Origin: Selenomonas sp. oral taxon 892 str. F0426
GTDB taxonomy: Bacteria; Bacillota; Negativicutes; Selenomonadales; Selenomonadaceae
Length of the DNA: 64,000 nt
Direction of reading: 5' to 3'
Assembly (NCBI RefSeq): GCF_000468035.1
Contig: NZ_KI260540.1
Span: forward strand, 30,691 to 94,690
The stretch's first letter is position 1, and every line of letters begins with the position of its first letter. Positions 28,799 to 37,470 of the stretch are shown piece after piece. A program made the position numbers and the translations under genes. Under the pieces are notes generated by a model that saw only the letters and a list, made by a program, of their open reading frames with translations, made no database searches and was not told the DNA's origin.

Positions 28799-31700
28799 AT
28801 GACGAATTTTGACTTTCTGAGTGCCGAAAAGAACTTTACAGCGTTCGCGGATGCGTGCATTGAGGCGGAGAAATCCATCGGGGTCAGCCCCGCACTCTGT
28901 GCGCTCGGCGTACGGAAAAGCGCCGAGCTCGCGGTAAAGTGGCTCTACTCCGTGGACAGCTCCCTGCGTCTGCCGTACAAGGACAATTTCTCTGCGCTTG
29001 TCTACAATCCATCCTTTACCGCCTTTGTCGACCAAAATATCATCAACAATCTGCGCTTCATCATCAAGCTCGGCAATTTCTCGGCGCACACGAACAAAAA
29101 GGTCGCCTACCGCGAGGCGGTGCTCTCACTTCAAAATCTATTCGAGTTCGTCCTCTTTATCGACTATTGCTATGGGTCGTCCTACAAGGAACGCGACTTT
29201 GACGAGACTCTGCTCGCAAGCGAGGCAAAACAAGCCGTATCTGCTGCGGAGCTCACACGTCTGCGGGGGGAACTTGAGACGAGATCCGCCGAGCGTGCAG
29301 CTCTTGCGAGTGAGATGAAGGCATTGCAGGAGGAGCTGGCGGCTCTGCGTGCACAAAATACCGCCGCGCACAGCTATGTCCCGCACACGAGGACGGAGGA
29401 GGAGACGCGCCGCACGATCATAGACCTCGACCTCCGCGCGATGGGTTGGACGTTCGATGTGGACTGTATGCGCGAGGTGCCCGTGATCGGACTGCCGAAC
29501 GGCTCGGGCAAGGGGTTCGCCGACTATGTGCTCTATGGCAGGGATCACAAGCCGCTCGCGGTCGTCGAGGCAAAGAAGACGTCGGTCAGTCCCGAGGCGG
29601 GACGCGAGCAGGCTCGGCTCTATGCAGACTGTCTCGAGCAGATGACGGGGCAGCGGCCGCTTATTTTCTACACGAACGGCTATGATACGTATTTCTGGGA
29701 TGATCTCTCCTATCCGCCGCGTCAGGTGTACTCTGTCTTTTCGCAGGACGATCTCGTGCGTATCATCAGCCGGCGAACGCAGGCACGGGGATTGGATACG
29801 CTGCAGATCAACGCCGCCATCACCGACCGTTCCTATCAAAAGGAGGCGATTCACAGCGTCTGTTCGGCATATGCCGCACGAAGACGCAAGGCGCTCCTCG
29901 TCATGGCGACGGGCACGGGCAAGACGCGCACGGTGATCTCGCTCGTGGATGTGCTGCTCTCCGCGGGTTGGATGACGAATGTCCTCTTTCTCGCCGACCG
30001 CACGGAGTTGGTGCGTCAGGCAAAGCAGGCATTCACGGAGCATCTGCCGAATCTCTCGACGTGCAGTCTCCTTGATCGTGACGGAAGCAGTCCCACGGCA
30101 CGCGCCATCTTTTCGACCTATCCGACGATCCTGAACGCGATTGACGAGATGCGGACAAAGGACGGTGCACGGCTCTTTACCCCGGGGCATTTCGACCTCA
30201 TCGTGATCGACGAGGCACACCGCAGCATTTTCAAGAAGTACCGTGCGATCTTCCGCTATTTCGACGCGCTGATCGTGGGGCTGACGGCAACGCCGAAGAC
30301 GGACGTGGATCACAACACCTACGATTTCTTTGACATGGAAAACGATATGCCGACGTTCGCCTACGAGTACGAGACCGCGCTCCGCGAGGGGTATCTCGCG
30401 GACTATCACTGTATGGCGACGATGCTGCGCATCCCAACGAAGGGCATTAGCTACGAGGAGCTCACGCCCGAAGAGAGGGAACGATACGAGGACGCATTTG
30501 ACGAGGGCGAGGAACTGCCCGACGTGATTACAAGCGGCGAGATTAATCGCATCTATTTCAACGTAGATACGACGCGTCAAATCATCTCGGATCTGATGGA
30601 GAAGGGGCTGAAGATCGAGGGCGGCGACAAGCTCGGCAAAACGATCATCTTTGCCCGCAGTCACCGCCATGCGGAGCACATCGCGAAGGAGTTCGATCTC
30701 CTCTATCCGCAGTATTGCGGGGCGTTTGCACGGGTCATTGACCACGCGGTCAAAAACCATGTGAAACTGCTGAACGATTTCCGCGATCCTGCGAAGCTGC
30801 CGCAGGTCGCCATATCGGTCGATATGCTCGACACAGGGATCGACATCCACGAGATTCTGAATCTCGTCTTTTACAAGCAGGTCTTTTCCAAGGCGAAGTT
30901 TTGGCAGATGTTCGGTCGCGGGACGCGGCTGTGCAAGGATCTGTTCGGCGCGGGCATGGATAAGACGCAGTTCTACATCTTCGACTATATGGGGAATTTC
31001 GCATTCTTCGCGCAGAATCCGAAGAGTATCGAGAGCACGGGAACGGTATCGCTCGCAGAAAAGGCGTTCGGATTGAAGGTTCGCATTCTACAGGAGCTGC
31101 AAAATGCGGCATATCAGACAGCAGAGCTGTCTACGTTCCGTGCGGAGATCGCCGCCGAGGTGCACGCCGCCATTGCGGCTCTGAACAAGGAGCGGTTCGA
31201 GGTACGAGCGCAGCTTGCGGCAGTCGATAAATACGCCGCCCCTGCGGCTCTGGACGCGCTCGATACGGCTGCGTCCGAGGAGATTATCACGCGTCTCGCG
31301 CCGCTCGTCCCCGCCACGGGCGACGATGAGAGTGCGCGGCGGCTCGATGTCATCGTCTATCGGATGATGCTTGCACACGCGGCGCACGAAACAGCCGCCT
31401 ACGAGCGTACGGCGAAGATGGTGCAGAAGATCGCCGCGCGTCTGGAGCGTAAGATGTCGATCCCCCCTGTGAAGGCGCAGGCGGCGATGCTCGCAGAGAT
31501 TCGCACACCCGCATTTTGGACGTGTGCCACTCTCCCGCAGATCGACTGCATCCGCCGCGACCTGCGCGGACTGATGCAGTATCTGCACGAGGATATACGA
31601 ACACGAGAGATCAACATTTCGGATGAAATCATCTCCGCAGAGGTGGGTATGCGACTCACGAAGAGTACCGCGCTGGACGCCTACCGCGAACGCGCGAACC

Positions 31701-32176
31701 GCTATGTGCACGAGAACGAGCACCATCCCCTCCTCACGAAACTGCGGAACAATATCCCGCTGTCTGCAAAGGAGTGGGAGGAACTGGAACGAATCTTCTG
31801 GGAGGAGGTCGGCAGCGCGGCGGAGTATGTGGATATGCTGCGCCGTGAACAGACGGCGGATGCGGCCCGCCCGCCGCAGGATACGCTTGGCACATTCGTC
31901 CGCTCGCTCACGGGGCTATCGGAGGAGGCCGCACGCGCCGCGTTCTCCGAGTTCCTCGACACTGCGCTCTACAACGAGGAACAGATCGCCCTCATCCACA
32001 ATATCATGGAGTGGGTCATGAAGAACGGCACGATGGAGATCGCGGAGCTTGGCAATGCCAAGAACTTCGGTGGAGCAAAGATTGTTGAAGTCTTTCATGG
32101 CAATGCCAAGACACTCCAAGCCATCGCCCGTGTCTTGAGCAACATCCAGACGAACGCCACACCAACGGCGGCATAA
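28799..32176 (+). CDS. hsdR: Type I restriction endonuclease subunit HsdR
   Basis: The 1125-residue motor and nuclease subunit has four recognisable parts. Residues 1-130 form a DUF4145-like domain. Residues 200-275 are a PD-(D/E)xK nuclease with F-A-D-Y-V-L-Y...A-V-V-E-A-K-K. Residues 355-760 are the superfamily 2 helicase, with Walker A A-T-G-T-G-K-T near 370 and V-I-D-E-A-H-R-S near 470. The C-terminal helical region binds HsdM. It cuts unmodified DNA after ATP-driven translocation. GGGAGGGG precedes the ATG. All key motifs are intact. Confidence 0.93.
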   Translation: MTNFDFLSAEKNFTAFADACIEAEKSIGVSPALCALGVRKSAELAVKWLYSVDSSLRLPYKDNFSALVYNPSFTAFVDQNIINNLRFIIKLGNFSAHTNKKVAYREAVLSLQNLFEFVLFIDYCYGSSYKERDFDETLLASEAKQAVSAAELTRLRGELETRSAERAALASEMKALQEELAALRAQNTAAHSYVPHTRTEEETRRTIIDLDLRAMGWTFDVDCMREVPVIGLPNGSGKGFADYVLYGRDHKPLAVVEAKKTSVSPEAGREQARLYADCLEQMTGQRPLIFYTNGYDTYFWDDLSYPPRQVYSVFSQDDLVRIISRRTQARGLDTLQINAAITDRSYQKEAIHSVCSAYAARRRKALLVMATGTGKTRTVISLVDVLLSAGWMTNVLFLADRTELVRQAKQAFTEHLPNLSTCSLLDRDGSSPTARAIFSTYPTILNAIDEMRTKDGARLFTPGHFDLIVIDEAHRSIFKKYRAIFRYFDALIVGLTATPKTDVDHNTYDFFDMENDMPTFAYEYETALREGYLADYHCMATMLRIPTKGISYEELTPEERERYEDAFDEGEELPDVITSGEINRIYFNVDTTRQIISDLMEKGLKIEGGDKLGKTIIFARSHRHAEHIAKEFDLLYPQYCGAFARVIDHAVKNHVKLLNDFRDPAKLPQVAISVDMLDTGIDIHEILNLVFYKQVFSKAKFWQMFGRGTRLCKDLFGAGMDKTQFYIFDYMGNFAFFAQNPKSIESTGTVSLAEKAFGLKVRILQELQNAAYQTAELSTFRAEIAAEVHAAIAALNKERFEVRAQLAAVDKYAAPAALDALDTAASEEIITRLAPLVPATGDDESARRLDVIVYRMMLAHAAHETAAYERTAKMVQKIAARLERKMSIPPVKAQAAMLAEIRTPAFWTCATLPQIDCIRRDLRGLMQYLHEDIRTREINISDEIISAEVGMRLTKSTALDAYRERANRYVHENEHHPLLTKLRNNIPLSAKEWEELERIFWEEVGSAAEYVDMLRREQTADAARPPQDTLGTFVRSLTGLSEEAARAAFSEFLDTALYNEEQIALIHNIMEWVMKNGTMEIAELGNAKNFGGAKIVEVFHGNAKTLQAIARVLSNIQTNATPTAA

Positions 32177-32210
32177 ATTCTCCTGATGGATCACATATGG
32201 TTACAATCTC

Positions 32211-32254
32211 AAAGGGCTGCTGCATGAAGTTTTCACCTCACACAGCAGCCCTTT
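32211..32254 (+). terminator. Terminator of the hsd operon (shared hairpin family)
   Basis: A 12-base stem AAAGGGCTGCTG pairs with CAGCAGCCCTTT followed by T residues. The arm reads GGGCTGCTGCATGAAG, nearly the same as in the hairpins at 36398 and 42023. Confidence 0.8.
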
Positions 32255-32267
32255 TCATCTCCCTCGC

Positions 32268-32903
32268 TCACTCTCTCCCATACGGATAGACAACAAGCGC
32301 GCCGTCCTTGTACTCGCCGATGTAGACATCCTTGAGTTCATAGCCTGCGGTGTGCAATTCGCCCTTGAGCCAAATACGATCCTTGTCGATGAGCTCGAGG
32401 GCATCGTCATCGATCTGTCCGTCAAGGATAAGCGGATAGCGTGCGTTCTGCTCGCCGTACTGGATAACGGTGAGCTGCCCGTTCGGCTCGAGCACGGCAC
32501 GTTTGACATCCTTGATGTAGTAGACGCCCGCCATACGGAGCTTCAGCGTGATATCGTGCGCGAGCAGTCCGTGCCGCATACACGCGTCCATGATGATTTT
32601 CCCGCGCTCAATCAGAATGGTCGGACTGCCGTCCACGAAGTCCTTGACCGCGATGCTGTTTGCCTTGAGATATTTCAGAATCAAGACGAGCAGAGTCCAT
32701 GCGATGAGAACGAGCAGGAAGTCCAGAATCGAGATGGCGTTGTTGTAGATCACGCCGCCGATGATGCCACCGAGGACATAGTTCTGCACCTGATCGGTTG
32801 CAGAGTTCGGCGCGAGGTTGCCCTTGCCGAGCAGATTGATCTGGAGGACGAGACACAAGAGACCGAGCGCAAGCTTGCCCAGCATCAGAGAGTAAATGAG
32901 CAT
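32268..32903 (-). CDS. DUF421 (YetF-like) membrane protein
   Basis: The protein of about 211 residues has two or three N-terminal membrane segments. A cytoplasmic DUF421 domain follows, with S-P-T-I-L-I-E-R-G-K-I near 95-105, H-D-I-T-L-K-L-R-M-A-G-V and A-V-L-E-P-N-G-Q-L-T-V-I, the standard YetF/YrbG pattern. The biochemical role is unknown. ATG at 32903 follows AGGAGG and overlaps the stop of the DUF3290 gene. DUF421 and DUF3290 genes are commonly paired in Firmicutes, so they probably act together. Confidence 0.85.
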   Translation of the reverse strand: MLIYSLMLGKLALGLLCLVLQINLLGKGNLAPNSATDQVQNYVLGGIIGGVIYNNAISILDFLLVLIAWTLLVLILKYLKANSIAVKDFVDGSPTILIERGKIIMDACMRHGLLAHDITLKLRMAGVYYIKDVKRAVLEPNGQLTVIQYGEQNARYPLILDGQIDDDALELIDKDRIWLKGELHTAGYELKDVYIGEYKDGALVVYPYGRE

Positions 32904-32904
32904 G

Positions 32905-33357
32905 TCAGTCCTCCTTGTCCACAATCTTTACGTCGCGGCTCAGAAGATGCGTCTGCTCGTATTGAAATGACGTAAAGTCCGCGTTGAACGTCACCGCATA
33001 GAATGTCCCCTGCACATCGACGAGCATCCCCTGTTTCAAATACGTCGAGTTCGTACGAATCTCCCGCACGGGCACATCGACATCCTCACTGAGACTGTGG
33101 AGAAACGCCGCCATACGCGAGGTTGCCTCCACATCGCTCTTTGTGCGGCTGTAGTCGCTGTACTGCACACCGCCGAGGAAGGCGACCGCGAGGAATAGGA
33201 TGACGATGAGGTCGCGGTAGCGCGTCACGAGACGATTGCGCAGATATTTGACGCTTACGAACAGCAGCGCCGCGAGCGCAAGGAATGAGAGCACGTACCA
33301 GACATTATTGCCAAACTGGCTGTGCGCTGCGATATAGTCATAGGTATAAAATGACAA
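32905..33357 (-). CDS. DUF3290 membrane protein
   Basis: The protein of about 150 residues has two membrane segments near residues 20-40 and 50-68 and a C-terminal domain with G-V-Q-Y-S-D-Y-S-R-T-K-S-D and Q-G-T-F-Y-A-V-T-F-N-A-D-F-T-S-F-Q-Y-E, typical of DUF3290. The best start is TTG at 33357, eight bases after AGGAGG; GTG at 33366 would sit directly on the site. It is translationally coupled to the DUF421 partner. Function unknown. Confidence 0.78.
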   Translation of the reverse strand: MSFYTYDYIAAHSQFGNNVWYVLSFLALAALLFVSVKYLRNRLVTRYRDLIVILFLAVAFLGGVQYSDYSRTKSDVEATSRMAAFLHSLSEDVDVPVREIRTNSTYLKQGMLVDVQGTFYAVTFNADFTSFQYEQTHLLSRDVKIVDKED

Positions 33358-33477
33358 AGGACACACCTCCTGTAAAGTTCTGAATTACGGTGGCACATTA
33401 TCACTTAGAAAGACGTCTGTCAATCCCCCTCACCAGATTCCTGTATACTGTATAATGCCATACATGTCACGCTGGCG

Positions 33478-33506
33478 TTGAATTTTTCTATGGCTTCCGT
33501 TATAAT
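33478..33506 (+). promoter_or_regulatory. Promoter of the korDABC operon
   Basis: TTGAAT and TATAAT are 17 bases apart. The kor genes begin 140 bp downstream, leaving a long leader that includes the MITE fragment at 33545 and a small hairpin (GGGATGT/ACATCCC at 33609-33628). Confidence 0.6.
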
Positions 33507-33544
33507 GTTTTTCATCTTTATCACGGTTACTCAATAAAGGAATC

Positions 33545-33572
33545 ACGGACTTCATTGTATCAGCGATTCCTA
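33545..33572 (+). repeat. Right-end fragment of a MITE-like element
   Basis: Bases reading CGGACTTCATTGTATCAGCG then ATTCCTA match the right end of the complete element at 53281-53447 with a single visible difference. No left end is present, so this is a relic lying in the kor leader. Confidence 0.6.
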
Positions 33573-33646
33573 AAGAAAAAGAGAACCGCCTCCGTATTCT
33601 GTGTATGATGGGATGTTCTTCCACATCCCGGCGGGAGTTGAACGCC

Positions 33647-33841
33647 ATGAAGGGTGAGCTGTTTATCAAAGAAAAGCGGTGCAAGGGTTGCGGCATTTGC
33701 GCTGCGTTCTGTCCAAAAAAGGTGCTCGAGGTGAGTCTGCTCGGCAAGGTCACGCCCGTCCGTCCCGAGGACTGTATTGCGTGCGGGCAGTGCGAGATGC
33801 GCTGTCCAGACTTCGCAATATTCGTCGAGAGGAGGGCGTGA
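33647..33841 (+). CDS. korD: 2-oxoacid:ferredoxin oxidoreductase delta subunit (2x[4Fe-4S])
   Basis: The 64-residue ferredoxin-like subunit has two four-cysteine motifs: C-K-G-C-G-I-C-A-A-F-C-P near residue 12 and C-I-A-C-G-Q-C-E-M-R-C-P near 43. It passes electrons from the thiamine-diphosphate centre to external ferredoxin. ATG at 33647 follows GGGAG. The stop lies one base before the alpha subunit start. Subunit order delta-alpha-beta-gamma is common for the 2-oxoglutarate type, though pyruvate or branched-chain substrates cannot be excluded. Confidence 0.9.
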   Translation: MKGELFIKEKRCKGCGICAAFCPKKVLEVSLLGKVTPVRPEDCIACGQCEMRCPDFAIFVERRA

Positions 33842-33842
33842 G

Positions 33843-34994
33843 ATGGCTGAAAATAAAGCACGATTGATGCAAGGCAACGAGGCGATCGCCGAGGGTGCGA
33901 TCGCCGCAGGAGTGACGTTTTTCGCGGGCTATCCGATCACGCCGTCGACAGAGATTGCCGAGCAGATGGCAAAGATGCTGCCGCAAATCGGCGGCACATT
34001 CCTCCAGATGGAGGATGAGATCGGCGCGATGGGTGCGATCCTCGGCGCATCGCTTGCAGGTGCAAAGGTGATGGACGCAACGAGCGGCCCCGGTTTCTCA
34101 CTGAAGCAGGAGCTGATTGGCTATGCGGCGTGCGCAGAGATCCCGTGCGTCGTGGTGAATGTGCAGCGCGTCGGTCCGTCGACGGGACAGCCGACCGCGC
34201 CGTCGCAGGGGGATGTCATGCAAGTGCGCTGGGGCACGCACGGCGACCATCCGATCATTGCACTCTCGCCATGGAGCGTGCGCGAGGCGTTCGATATGGC
34301 AGTGATGTCGGTGAACTACGCCGAGCGTTTCCGCTCACCCGTCATCCTGCTGACGGATGAGATCGTCGGGCATCTGCGTGAGAATGTCACACTCCCATCG
34401 GTGGATGAGCTGAACATCTACCCACGCCGCCTGCCAACAAAGACGCGCGCCGAGGGCTATCAGCCCTTTGCCGTGGGCGAAGATCTCGTGCCCGATGTGG
34501 CGCGTTTCGGTGACGGCTACCGCATCCACGTCACGGGGCTGCTGCACGACGAAACGGGCTTTCCCTCGGGCAGCCCCGTCGTCACGGAGACAATGCTGCA
34601 CCGCCTCCATGAAAAGATCAATCGTGTGGGCGAAGAGATCATCCACACGGAGGAGTCCTTCATGGAGGATGCGGAGTTCGCCGTCGTCAGCTACGGCGGT
34701 ACGGCTCGTACGGCATACGAGGCAGTACGTACGGCGCGCGCCGATGGAATCAAGGTCGGATTCCTGCGCCTGAAGACCATCTGGCCGTTTGCAGATGCGG
34801 CAATCGGTCGACTTGCTGACCGCGTAAAGAACATCCTCGTCGCGGAGCTGAACTACGGGCAGCTCGTGGGCGAGGTCACGCGCGCGGCGCACGGCACACC
34901 CGTCCGTCCCTGCCTCAAGTACAACATGCTCGACTTCACACCGCATGAAATCACAGCGGCAATTCGTCAGATGAGCGAGGAGGTGCGCGCATGA
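33843..34994 (+). CDS. korA: 2-oxoacid:ferredoxin oxidoreductase alpha subunit
   Basis: The 383-residue subunit has the pyrimidine-binding domain of thiamine-diphosphate enzymes: Q-G-N-E-A-I-A-E-G-A-I-A-A-G, F-A-G-Y-P-I-T-P-S-T-E-I near 28-39, E-D-E-I-G-A-M-G and A-T-S-G-P-G-F-S-L-K. G-P-S-T-G-Q-P-T-A-P-S-Q-G-D near 120 is typical of KorA. With KorB it oxidises 2-oxoglutarate (probably) to the CoA ester while reducing ferredoxin, an anaplerotic or amino-acid related step in anaerobes. The start overlaps the korD stop region. Confidence 0.9.
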   Translation: MAENKARLMQGNEAIAEGAIAAGVTFFAGYPITPSTEIAEQMAKMLPQIGGTFLQMEDEIGAMGAILGASLAGAKVMDATSGPGFSLKQELIGYAACAEIPCVVVNVQRVGPSTGQPTAPSQGDVMQVRWGTHGDHPIIALSPWSVREAFDMAVMSVNYAERFRSPVILLTDEIVGHLRENVTLPSVDELNIYPRRLPTKTRAEGYQPFAVGEDLVPDVARFGDGYRIHVTGLLHDETGFPSGSPVVTETMLHRLHEKINRVGEEIIHTEESFMEDAEFAVVSYGGTARTAYEAVRTARADGIKVGFLRLKTIWPFADAAIGRLADRVKNILVAELNYGQLVGEVTRAAHGTPVRPCLKYNMLDFTPHEITAAIRQMSEEVRA

Positions 34995-35842
34995 ACACAG
35001 ATATGACAACACACGCGGAGATTGACCGCGGCTTTGAGCATTTTTTTCGTCAGAATCGCCTCCCCCACCTCTGGTGCCCGGGCTGCGGCAACGGCACGGC
35101 ACTGAAATGCATTGCAGAGGCGATAGAGGGTGCGGAGGGCTTTACACAGGACAATACCGTCATTGTCTCCGGCATTGGCTGTTCCTCGCGCGGCTCGGGG
35201 TATATGGACTTTGACACCGTACACACAGCACACGGGAGAGCAATTCCGTTTGCAACGGGCATCAAGCTCGCACGCCCTGAGCTCAACGTCATTGTCATTA
35301 CAGGAGACGGCGACTGCACCGCCATCGGCGGCAATCATTTTCTCCACGGCTGCCGTCGCAACGTCGATCTGACGGTCGTTCTCTTCAACAACAACATCTA
35401 TGGTATGACGGGCGGACAATCCTCGCCGACGACCCCACCGGGCAAAATGACGACGACCGCACCATACGGTACAATCGACCGTCCACTCGACGCGTGCCGC
35501 ATCGCCGAAGCAGCGGGTGCAACCTACGTTGCGCGCTCGACGGCATTCCACGTCAAGCATCTCGCGCAGATGATCGCGGGCGGACTCAAAAATCACGGCT
35601 TTGCTCTCATCGAGGCGATGGTACAGTGCCCTACCGCCTACGGACGCAAGAACAAGATGGGCACGCCTGCGGCGATGCTCGAGTGGATGCGGGACTCCGC
35701 CGTCATGAAGGCGGCATGGGACAAGCTCCCGCCCGAGAAGCGCACGCCGGAGAAGTTCCCGATCGGGCTACTCTACGAATGCGCGGGCGAGGAGTACGGC
35801 ATGGCGAACGCCGAGATTCAGCGGCGCGCAGGAGGGCTGTGA
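34991..35842 (+). CDS. korB: 2-oxoacid:ferredoxin oxidoreductase beta subunit (TPP-binding)
   Basis: The 283-residue subunit has W-C-P-G-C-G-N-G near residue 29 and the thiamine diphosphate motif G-D-G-D-C...N-N-N-I-Y-G-M-T-G-G-Q near 102-142. S-S-R-G-S-G-Y-M-D is also characteristic of KorB. Only two of the cysteines usual in pyruvate enzymes are visible, which fits the 2-oxoglutarate class. Its ATG overlaps the TGA of korA (ATGA), indicating coupled synthesis in equal amounts. Confidence 0.92.
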   Translation: MNTDMTTHAEIDRGFEHFFRQNRLPHLWCPGCGNGTALKCIAEAIEGAEGFTQDNTVIVSGIGCSSRGSGYMDFDTVHTAHGRAIPFATGIKLARPELNVIVITGDGDCTAIGGNHFLHGCRRNVDLTVVLFNNNIYGMTGGQSSPTTPPGKMTTTAPYGTIDRPLDACRIAEAAGATYVARSTAFHVKHLAQMIAGGLKNHGFALIEAMVQCPTAYGRKNKMGTPAAMLEWMRDSAVMKAAWDKLPPEKRTPEKFPIGLLYECAGEEYGMANAEIQRRAGGL

Positions 35843-35843
35843 T

Positions 35844-36374
35844 ATGCAGAAGGAACTACGTCTCTCAGGCTCGGGCGGACAGGGCGTCATCACCGCCGCC
35901 ATCATCTTTGCCGAGGCGGCGACTGCGTGCGGCATGAACGTCGCACAGTCACAGTCCTACGGTCCCGAAGCACGGGGCGGTGCGTCCCGCTCGGAGGTCA
36001 TCGTCAGCGACGGCATGATCTACCATCCGCACGTCGAGCATCCCGATATCGTACTCGCCATGACACAGGCGGCAGCGGACAAATACGCAGGCGATCTCGA
36101 TCCCGAAAACGGCATCCTGATTATCGACAGCGAACTCGTCCCGAACGTGCCTGCAGCATCGCACGTCGTCTCCGTCCCCATCACAACACTTGCGATTGAA
36201 CAAATCGGCAAGGCACTCTTTGCCAACATCGTCGCCCTCGGTGCGATCACGCGTGTATCGGGCATCGTCCCGCTCGACGCCGTGAAAACCGCCGTCAGCC
36301 ACCGTGTCCCACCGCACACCCTCGACGCAAATATGCAGGCGCTGATGGTCGGATATGAGGCGGCGGAGGGGTAA
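35844..36374 (+). CDS. korC: 2-oxoacid:ferredoxin oxidoreductase gamma subunit
   Basis: The 176-residue subunit has L-S-G-S-G-G-Q-G-V-I-T-A near residue 7 and S-Q-S-Y-G-P-E-A-R-G-G-A-S-R-S-E-V near 36, the signature of the gamma (CoA-interacting) domain. It completes the korDABC set. One base separates it from korB. A strong terminator follows. Confidence 0.92.
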   Translation: MQKELRLSGSGGQGVITAAIIFAEAATACGMNVAQSQSYGPEARGGASRSEVIVSDGMIYHPHVEHPDIVLAMTQAAADKYAGDLDPENGILIIDSELVPNVPAASHVVSVPITTLAIEQIGKALFANIVALGAITRVSGIVPLDAVKTAVSHRVPPHTLDANMQALMVGYEAAEG

Positions 36375-36397
36375 GACACTTTTCCGTACACAACATC

Positions 36398-36441
36398 AGG
36401 GGCTGCTGCACGAAGCTAAAAAACTTCGTGCAGCAGCCCCT
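36398..36441 (+). terminator. Terminator of the kor operon (shared hairpin family)
   Basis: An 18-base perfect stem (AGGGGCTGCTGCACGAAG with its complement) and an A-rich eight-base loop are followed by TGTTTC. It shares the core GGGCTGCTGCACGAAG with two other hairpins in the window. Confidence 0.85.
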
Positions 36442-36485
36442 GTTTCACTTTCCCTTGCGTAAGTACCCCACAAAAAAGTGCGTTC

Positions 36486-36514
36486 TTGTGCCCCACCCCT
36501 CCATACGCTATCAT
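36486..36514 (+). promoter_or_regulatory. Promoter and possible HxlR operator of the NAD(P)H oxidoreductase gene
   Basis: TTGTGC and TATCAT are 17 bases apart. Just upstream, AAGTACC and GTGCGTTCTT flank an A-rich centre (about 36467-36488) in an arrangement like HxlR operators. The HxlR regulator lies at the far end of the same gene. The operator assignment is tentative. Confidence 0.45.
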
Positions 36515-36541
36515 TCAACGATAGAAATGGAGGTTTTCTTT

Positions 36542-37096
36542 ATGAAGACATTGATTATCGCCGCGCACCCAAATATCGATGAGTCCGTCATTAACAAGCG
36601 ATGGCTGACGGAGCTGCGCAAATATCCCGATCAATGCACAATCCATATCCTTTCCAAGCATTATCCCGACGGTCAAATCGATGTAGAGCGTGAACATCGC
36701 CTCGTCGAGTCACATGGCAGTCTGATCTTCCAGTTTCCGATCTACTGGTTTTCCAGTCCGCCACTCCTGAAGACGTGGTTCGACGAGGTACTGACGCACG
36801 GCTGGGCGTACGGAAGGAACGGCGGGGATAAGCTGGAGGGGCGCAAAGTCGCACTCGCCGTCACAACAGGTGTGCGCGCAGAGGATTACAGCACCGAGGG
36901 GCGATACCACTATACGCTCGCGCAGCTGCTCGCCCCGTTTGAGACAACACTGCGGTACTACTGCCGCGCCGACTGTCAGCCGTTCTTCGCCTTCTACGGT
37001 GCGGAGATTGTACCGGGCGAAGACTATCACTCGACGGCAGAGGAAATCGAACGCAGCGCGGAGAACTACGCGCGTTTTGTGGCGTCATTGTCGTAA
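36542..37096 (+). CDS. NAD(P)H oxidoreductase, flavodoxin-like fold (KefF/MdaB type)
   Basis: The protein of about 184 residues has M-K-T-L-I-I-A-A-H-P-N-I at the N-terminus (FMN phosphate loop region), I-F-Q-F-P-I-Y-W-F-S-S-P-P-L-L-K-T-W-F-D-E-V-L-T-H-G-W-A-Y near residues 62-90 and L-A-V-T-T-G near 103-108. These are hallmarks of the NQO1/KefF family, which reduces quinones with two electrons. ATG at 36542 follows GGAGG. The HxlR regulator gene is convergent and its stop overlaps this gene's end. Such pairs usually respond to electrophiles or thiol stress (known for the families). Confidence 0.88.
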   Translation: MKTLIIAAHPNIDESVINKRWLTELRKYPDQCTIHILSKHYPDGQIDVEREHRLVESHGSLIFQFPIYWFSSPPLLKTWFDEVLTHGWAYGRNGGDKLEGRKVALAVTTGVRAEDYSTEGRYHYTLAQLLAPFETTLRYYCRADCQPFFAFYGAEIVPGEDYHSTAEEIERSAENYARFVASLS

Positions 37097-37444
37097 AGAG
37101 TCCGCATCGCTTCTATGGCGTTCACCCCAGTCGCACATGCTGTACAGGATCGGGATGAGCGACCGCCCGCGCTCAGTGAGGGCGTACTCCACCTTTGGCG
37201 GTACCTGCGGGTACTCCGTCCGCACGACAAGGCCGTCCACCGCGAGTTCCTTCAGCACGGCGGCGAGCGTCTTATACGGGATTCCCGCAATCCGCCGATG
37301 AATCGCATTATGGCGAAGCACGCCGTGCTCGGCGAGCAGATAGAGAACTGCCATCTTATACTTGCCGCCAATCAGGGACAGCGTGTAGTGAAATCCTGTC
37401 TGCGTGATCTCCGTCCCCTGCGGCACACAGCTTTCATGTTCCAT
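37085..37444 (-). CDS. HxlR-family winged-helix regulator
   Basis: The protein of about 119 residues has the HxlR pattern: T-L-S-L-I-G-G-K-Y-K-M-A-V-L-Y-L-L near residue 20, then R-H-N-A-I-H-R-R-I-A-G-I-P-Y-K-T-L-A-A-V-L-K-E-L as recognition helix region, and P-P-K-V-E-Y-A-L-T-E-R-G-R-S-L as wing. HxlR proteins bind as dimers near promoters of oxidoreductases. There is one N-terminal cysteine in E-S-C-V-P, possibly redox-sensing. It is convergent with the NAD(P)H oxidoreductase gene and overlaps its last 12 bases. ATG at 37444 has only a weak GGTGGGG site. Confidence 0.88.
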   Translation of the reverse strand: MEHESCVPQGTEITQTGFHYTLSLIGGKYKMAVLYLLAEHGVLRHNAIHRRIAGIPYKTLAAVLKELAVDGLVVRTEYPQVPPKVEYALTERGRSLIPILYSMCDWGERHRSDADSLRQ

Positions 37445-37470
37445 ATACCCCACCAATCACATATACATAA

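Noticed and set aside
29138..30850. Minus-strand open frame of 570 codons
   Set aside because: Antisense to hsdR, whose motifs and start are convincing. No domain or start site is visible.
33430..33861. Minus-strand open frame over the kor leader and korD
   Set aside because: It is antisense to korD with its two ferredoxin motifs and covers the kor promoter. No protein family is recognisable.
36398..36441. CRISPR-like repeat because similar hairpins recur
   Set aside because: The copies are kilobases apart, lie after stop codons and have no spacer-like arrangement. They behave as terminators.
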